Source of the DNA: Pseudobdellovibrionaceae bacterium
Lineage (GTDB): Bacteria > Bdellovibrionota > Bdellovibrionia > Bdellovibrionales > UBA1609
Reading direction: 5' to 3'
DNA length: 64,000 nt
Assembly: GCA_020635075.1 (NCBI GenBank)
Contig: JACKAM010000001.1
Coordinates: 1,054,001-1,118,000 of the forward strand
The notes below the pieces were generated by a model. The model did not search any database and was not told where the DNA came from. It saw only the letters and a program-made list of their open reading frames with translations. Position 1 is the stretch's first letter. Every line of letters starts with the position of its first letter. Below are positions 60,282 to 64,000 of the stretch, piece by piece. The position numbers and the translations under genes were made by a program.

Positions 60282-60322
60282 ACAACCATTATCGCCCAAT
60301 TCCCCCTGTTTTTATACTGGAT

Positions 60323-60354
60323 TTTAGTATAATTATACTTATATTTAGTATAAT
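60323..60354 (-). promoter_or_regulatory. Operator-like repeats upstream of the winged-helix/nucleotidyltransferase pair
   Basis: TTTAGTATAAT at 60323-60333 and 60344-60354, 21 bp apart (two helical turns), plus the perfect palindrome AGTATAATTATACT at 60326-60339. TATACT-like -10 boxes overlap on the minus strand. Confidence 0.65.
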
Positions 60355-60386
60355 CATCCTATTTTTTAGCATACGCCCAAAAAAAA

Positions 60387-60430
60387 GTGTAAACGATGTC
60401 TCCGGAATAAGGTGTAAACTATGTGTCGGG
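60387..60430 (+). repeat. Short tandem repeat, possible transposon-end remnant
   Basis: GTGTAAACGATGTCTCCGG at 60387-60405 and GTGTAAACTATGTGTCGGG at 60412-60430, period 25 bp. Such ends occur near some insertion sequences, but no transposase is nearby. Confidence 0.4.
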
Positions 60431-60460
60431 AAGGACAGGACAAGGCTAAACTGGAGGCCT

Positions 60461-60562
60461 CGAACCCTTGGGATGAGCCTACGCCCCTTCGTGGCGCTCA
60501 TCCCAAGCCTCTTCGGTCGCTGGTTCGAGTCCAGTTATCCCAACCAAAAAAAGCCAACCTCG
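60461..60562 (+). repeat. tRNA-Val-derived repeat, copy 1
   Basis: 102 bp: a hairpin (TTGGGATGAGC with GCGCTCATCCCAA, at 60468-60506), then GGTCGCTGGTTCGAGTCCAG and TTATCCCAACCAAAAA, which is identical to the 3' part (T-arm, acceptor, CCA and the following A-run) of tRNA-Val, but in the opposite orientation to the gene at 60716-60792. Repeats with a 140-bp period. Confidence 0.85.
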
Positions 60563-60600
60563 CTACCAACAAAGCTAAACGAGCAGATCAGGCCTGGACT

Positions 60601-60702
60601 CGAACCCTTGGGATGAGCCTACGCCCCTTCGTGGCGCTCATCCCAAAGCCTCTTCGAGTCGCTGGTTCGAGTCAGTTATCCCAACCAAAAAAGCCAACCT
60701 CG
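60601..60702 (+). repeat. tRNA-Val-derived repeat, copy 2
   Basis: Second copy of the unit at 60461-60562, with a 1-bp insertion and two small losses in the tRNA-like part (GAGTCAG for GAGTCCAG). Its tail forms the tRNA terminator stem. Confidence 0.85.
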
Positions 60703-60712
60703 CGGTCGGCAT
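60687..60712 (-). terminator. Terminator of tRNA-Val
   Basis: On the minus strand: GCCGACC, loop GCGA, GGTTGGC, then six T. It starts a few bases after the encoded CCA. Confidence 0.8.
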
Positions 60713-60715
60713 TTT

Positions 60716-60792
<77 letters not shown>

Positions 60793-60849
60793 ATATCTGA
60801 AAGGAACGGCAGTCTAAGAGGAAATAGGGCTCGGGTCAACAAGGACGAA

Positions 60850-61509
60850 TCAGGCGGGACAGACCGATTCCACACCCTTGAGGCGGCGCTCAAAGTAGCC
60901 ACACCAGGACTTGAAAAGGTCCGGGATTTTATCGCTAACACCTTGAAATAACAGGGAATCCAGTGGCTGATTGAGCTGACCACAGGAGCGGATATGGCGA
61001 AAAAGGCGAAGATCGTTAGTCACGTTCAGAGCCAGGCCGTGGGAGCTGACCCCTTTATTGATACGTAGGCCGAAGAAGGCGATTTTGCCTCTGGGAGTAA
61101 AGAGCCCAGGTTCATCTTTGGCGGGAATCACCTCCACACCGAAACTCTGTAAGAGATCAGAAGTGCTGCGCTCAAGCAGGCACACCAACCTCTTTGGCCC
61201 CATCTTCCACGCCCGAGTGGGGAGAACTGGGTAAATCACCAACTGTCCGGGTGAATGCAAAGTGGCCTGTCCTCCCCGCTTGGAGGCGATCACCTGAATT
61301 CCATCATCATTTCGTTCTTTTTCACTGGAAACAAGATCGTCTTGAGAATCCCCACGAATTCCCAGCGTGATCACCGGGCTGTGTTCAAGCCCAAGTATGA
61401 TCCCTCTTCCCGACTGACGTACCTCTTCAGAGAGTTCCTGCTGTAGGCGTTCCCCTTCTTCATAGGGAACTTCGCCTAACCACCGAAACTCTAGTGGATA
61501 GGATTCCAT
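60850..61509 (-). CDS. lipB: Octanoyl-ACP:protein octanoyltransferase
   Basis: 219 aa. LipB motifs: KRGGQATLHSPGQLVIYPVL (usually RGGxxTYHGPGQ), RGKIAFFGLRINKGVSSHGL with the conserved Lys, ALNVTNDL and IRSCGQLNQP with the catalytic Cys. It moves octanoyl groups from ACP to lipoyl domains for lipoate synthesis. His-Ser replaces the usual His-Gly in the GPGQ loop. Length standard; lipA is not in the window. Confidence 0.93.
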   Translation of the reverse strand: MESYPLEFRWLGEVPYEEGERLQQELSEEVRQSGRGIILGLEHSPVITLGIRGDSQDDLVSSEKERNDDGIQVIASKRGGQATLHSPGQLVIYPVLPTRAWKMGPKRLVCLLERSTSDLLQSFGVEVIPAKDEPGLFTPRGKIAFFGLRINKGVSSHGLALNVTNDLRLFRHIRSCGQLNQPLDSLLFQGVSDKIPDLFKSWCGYFERRLKGVESVCPA

Positions 61510-61537
61510 ACCTCTATTTTAAGAAAGGATTAAGGGT

Positions 61538-62476
61538 TTAGTAAAGCTCTACCCGATCATTTTCGCGGAACCCCGAACCGGAGTGGATAACAGCAATGGC
61601 CCCGTCTCGCCCGAAGTAGCTGGTGACCTCGACAGTGCCCTTCATTCGTCCTGGAGCCGTGCCAATAAAGCGACCTGTCTCAGGGTCGAACACTTCCTCA
61701 CTGTCTTCAGTAATTTTGAGAATGTCATTGATCTGTATCCCTGACAGACGTCCAGCATTGATATAGATCCTCTCGCCCGAGACCATGGCCACGCGCCCCT
61801 CCCAGGTGAGTTTTTCAACAGCCTTTACGATGGGCCCCAAGGCTCCGTAAAAGGCGCGCACCACTCCCTCGCGCACGAGGGTTGGGTCTTCCTCCAAAAA
61901 TCGATCAGACGAAGCATATTGACCCACGCGAGTGGTCTCGGTTTCAGCTGTGGCCTCGCGCACATCGTGCAAAATCTCGCGGGAGTTCTTGGTAGCAAAT
62001 AAACGAATCCGCACAGTAGTTTCCACTCGGGCACGAAGTTTGCGAATAAGACCAATCTGATCGCCCAAGCGGCGTGCACGAATGTCCAAAATTTTACCCT
62101 CAAGAACAGCGGCTACCCCCATGCTGGAAGCAATGCGCGAGATCTTTTCCATGTCGTATTCGCGATCCTTGGTCATGAACTGACTGAGGTTTTGCGGGAA
62201 GTCCTCATTCTTAACCACGACAAAGTGATTGGTTCTGAGAAGTTCCTGCACCACCGTGGTGCGGGCAACTTCAGCTACTTTGATGGCGCGCTCAGGTTTT
62301 TCATCCAAAAATGGAAGCACAATCAATCTTTTGCGCGGCTCTTGGTTCTCATTGCGCGCATAAAAAGGCACATCTCTGGTTTGAATCCCTGGAGAAGGCG
62401 CTGGAGCCGGAAGTGAACAGGCCGTTAATAGACATATAAACGCAGAACCTAGGGAGATTTTTAGAGCGGTTTTCAT
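61538..62476 (-). CDS. FlgT/CsgG-like envelope lipoprotein
   Basis: 312 aa. Lipobox FICLLTACS. The CsgG-type middle domain is recognisable (KRLIVLPFLDEKPERAIKVA, RTTVVQELLRTNHFVVVKNE, GVAAVLEGKILDIRARR). The C-terminal domain (GERIYINAGRLSGIQINDIL, DPETGRFIGTAPGRMKGTVE) resembles FlgT C-terminal domains. Such proteins help assemble outer-membrane or flagellar-basal structures. The gene upstream (62535-63725) may be its partner; 58 bp separate them. Confidence 0.75.
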   Translation of the reverse strand: MKTALKISLGSAFICLLTACSLPAPAPSPGIQTRDVPFYARNENQEPRKRLIVLPFLDEKPERAIKVAEVARTTVVQELLRTNHFVVVKNEDFPQNLSQFMTKDREYDMEKISRIASSMGVAAVLEGKILDIRARRLGDQIGLIRKLRARVETTVRIRLFATKNSREILHDVREATAETETTRVGQYASSDRFLEEDPTLVREGVVRAFYGALGPIVKAVEKLTWEGRVAMVSGERIYINAGRLSGIQINDILKITEDSEEVFDPETGRFIGTAPGRMKGTVEVTSYFGRDGAIAVIHSGSGFRENDRVELY

Positions 62477-62534
62477 ACCCTTATTTTAGCACCGCCCGAA
62501 TAGGGCTTAAATCCGACCAAGGTCTGAAATTGCC

Positions 62535-63725
62535 TTAGCGTACATCAAGCTCAATGGTGTTGGAATTGACCTTGGAGACCTTCACACGAAAGGGCTTGAA
62601 GGCCTTGCTCTCCAGGACCTGGGCGATTTGCCGGGTACCACTGGAGGCGTCCATCTCAAACACCACCCGGTTTTGCTCGAAGAACCTTTCCTTGAGGGTG
62701 CGGATATCCCGGACCCCATCAACCAGCTGCTTTTTCAATTCCATGAGCTGAGGATACTGAAGCTTACCGTTTACAGCCAACCGCAAAAGGTTGGCACCAA
62801 AGGTTCCCCTTTTCCAGGCGTCGTAGACCTGGGCAGCCAAATCCTTACTGACGGTGTCCATCACTTCGCCCATTTTTCGCGTCACAGTGGCTTGAAATGG
62901 CCCTGCGTCGGTTTCATAGGTACGAATCACCTCGCCCACCACGCGGCCGTTGCCGGAGTGGAGCGCCACCAGTTTGACATCCACTTGATAGGCATCGGAG
63001 CGCTTGCGGTTTTGCGCATAGCGAATAAATCCCTTCACCACAATCTGACTATCGAAATACTCACCCAAAAATAGGTAATCCTCGGTTCGTGGATTATCTG
63101 ACATAAAAGCCGTGGGCATCATGTTGCGGTAGCCACTGCCCATGGGCGACAAACTAAAAAAACCGGACTCGCGCATTTCCGATCGCAACTTATTGAGGAA
63201 GTCACGGCTCTGGGCGACCATAAAACTCTTGTCGACTCCTGTCTCGCCCACCCACCAGGTATGAGTGCGACCATTGACCCGATCCTGAAAGCTGACCATG
63301 GGGATCACCCGGGGAGCGCCTTCCATTTTGTAAAGAAGCCCATGCTCTAAGAGCAGAGCCTGAAGGTTTTTGACCGAGAACTTTAGGACCACGGATACCT
63401 GAAAGCCTTTTCCGGCCTTGACCGGTTTGGAAGACTTCATGGAAAGAATGTATTTGCGCGAATCTTTGAGAATCTTTTTGCGGATGACGACCTTGTTGCG
63501 TTCGTATTTCTGCGAGCCAATGATATCCAGGATGTACTTCTCAGCTGTTTCCTGAACAACTTCATCAAAGACCTGCTGGCGAGCCGCATTGGGACTGGAA
63601 GCCGTCACCGTTTTTTCAGCGGTGATCTCCACAACATCCTCGGCCCAAGAAACCGGAGAAAACGCCAAGATCCATCCCGCCACCAAGGCCAAAGCCAACA
63701 TCCATCGGTGCATCCACTGACCCAT
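62535..63725 (-). CDS. Exported FlgT/LPP20-like protein
   Basis: 396 aa, GGAGG upstream of the ATG. Signal peptide (LALALVAGWILAFSPVSWA). The N-terminal part ITAEKTVTASSPNAARQQVF, then VVQETAEKYI and VSVVLKFSVKNLQALL, matches the alanine-rich N-terminal domain of FlgT/LPP20-type proteins. The middle has ESGFFSLSPM and DSQIVVKGFI, like CsgG/FlgO surface-assembly domains. Probably acts in the periplasm with the lipoprotein behind it. No flagellar genes are in the window. Confidence 0.65.
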   Translation of the reverse strand: MGQWMHRWMLALALVAGWILAFSPVSWAEDVVEITAEKTVTASSPNAARQQVFDEVVQETAEKYILDIIGSQKYERNKVVIRKKILKDSRKYILSMKSSKPVKAGKGFQVSVVLKFSVKNLQALLLEHGLLYKMEGAPRVIPMVSFQDRVNGRTHTWWVGETGVDKSFMVAQSRDFLNKLRSEMRESGFFSLSPMGSGYRNMMPTAFMSDNPRTEDYLFLGEYFDSQIVVKGFIRYAQNRKRSDAYQVDVKLVALHSGNGRVVGEVIRTYETDAGPFQATVTRKMGEVMDTVSKDLAAQVYDAWKRGTFGANLLRLAVNGKLQYPQLMELKKQLVDGVRDIRTLKERFFEQNRVVFEMDASSGTRQIAQVLESKAFKPFRVKVSKVNSNTIELDVR

Positions 63726-63802
63726 AAGTCCTCCAAGAACCCTATAATGAAATCACAGAAGGTACCGGGTTCCTATGGGTGCGGCGTCGCGTAAGAACAC
63801 TA

Positions 63803-64000
63803 TCAGCTCTTTAGCTTTTTGATAGCCTTTAGATCCTCAAGGATTATTCGATCTTTAGGGCGATTCATGGACTCTTTGATGCAAATTAGATCATCGAGGG
63901 ACAGAACAGAGCACTCGTAGCCGAACAATTGCACCCTCAATGCTCTCGACTTGAGCTGTTCAAAGGAGCCAAGCGACTCATCCAGAGTGACGATGTCTAA
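63803..64000 (-). CDS. C-terminal end of a nucleotidyltransferase-like protein (5' end outside window)
   Basis: 65 codons from the window edge to TGA at 63803. SLGSFEQLKSRALRVQLFGY and VLSLDDLICIKESMNRPKDR, then IILEDLKAIKKLKS, is the typical end of DUF6036/AbiEii-type nucleotidyltransferases (sleDLixmKxxxxRpkD). The catalytic part is outside the window. A possible TA toxin or NTP-transferase module. Confidence 0.7.
   Translation of the reverse strand, partial: LDIVTLDESLGSFEQLKSRALRVQLFGYECSVLSLDDLICIKESMNRPKDRIILEDLKAIKKLKS

Overview
The window looks like chromosome from a Gram-negative bacterium of about 50% GC, and my best guess is the Bdellovibrionota or a relative. The reasons are the many secreted, lipoprotein and beta-barrel proteins of unknown family, a yceD-rpmF-fabHDG-acpP-fabF-rpiB-glyA run, c-type cytochrome lipoproteins, and many small toxin-antitoxin (TA) and RHS cassettes. 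This is inference: no rRNA or marker phylogeny is available.

Layout. 1-10.6 kb (all minus strand) holds envelope genes. They are a very large secreted protein, open at the left edge, with a caspase-like His/Cys dyad; a small secreted protein; a diheme cytochrome c lipoprotein; a small zinc-ribbon protein; a barrel-like outer-membrane protein; and two adjacent secreted coiled-coil paralogues. 10.9-25.7 kb is an accessory island. It starts with an AbiE pair, then has four 5'-truncated RHS core fragments, each with a different C-terminal toxin-like tail and its own putative immunity gene(s), interleaved with a HigBA-like pair, a DUF4160/BrnA-like pair and an intact IS66-family insertion with an 8-bp target duplication. 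It ends with a tyrosine recombinase. Related 56-bp palindromes plus a shared downstream motif sit at both ends in the same orientation. 25.7-29.6 kb carries another TA pair, a Flp/TadE-like pilin, an HNH endonuclease gene containing a third copy of the palindrome, a four-helix-bundle (S23-type) gene and a low-complexity repeat zone.

30.6-38.8 kb is the core fatty-acid operon continuing into rpiB, glyA, an M23 peptidase lipoprotein and a membrane protein. 39-46.8 kb has secreted proteins, a metallo-beta-lactamase-fold hydrolase, a penicillin acylase, a cytochrome/CBS pair and a barrel-like protein. 47.1-50.1 kb is the glyoxylate shunt (aceB-aceA, overlapping). 50-59.4 kb carries a secreted DUF2252 protein, a DUF486 membrane protein, a beta-propeller protein, lipoproteins and a TPR-HTH regulator. 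59.4-64 kb has a winged-helix/nucleotidyltransferase pair, tRNA-Val with inverted tRNA-fragment repeats beside it, lipB, a FlgT/CsgG-like pair of envelope proteins and the end of another nucleotidyltransferase-like gene.

The two most unusual signals are these. (1) Two copies (4070-4338 and 46756-47018) of a roughly 265-bp palindromic element share a core, but each has its own perfect 34-36-bp inverted arms directly behind a stop codon; a similar long hairpin with no core lies at 45512-45587. (2) The RHS cassette array, in which promoterless core fragments of nearly identical sequence could act as silent donors of toxin/immunity ends.
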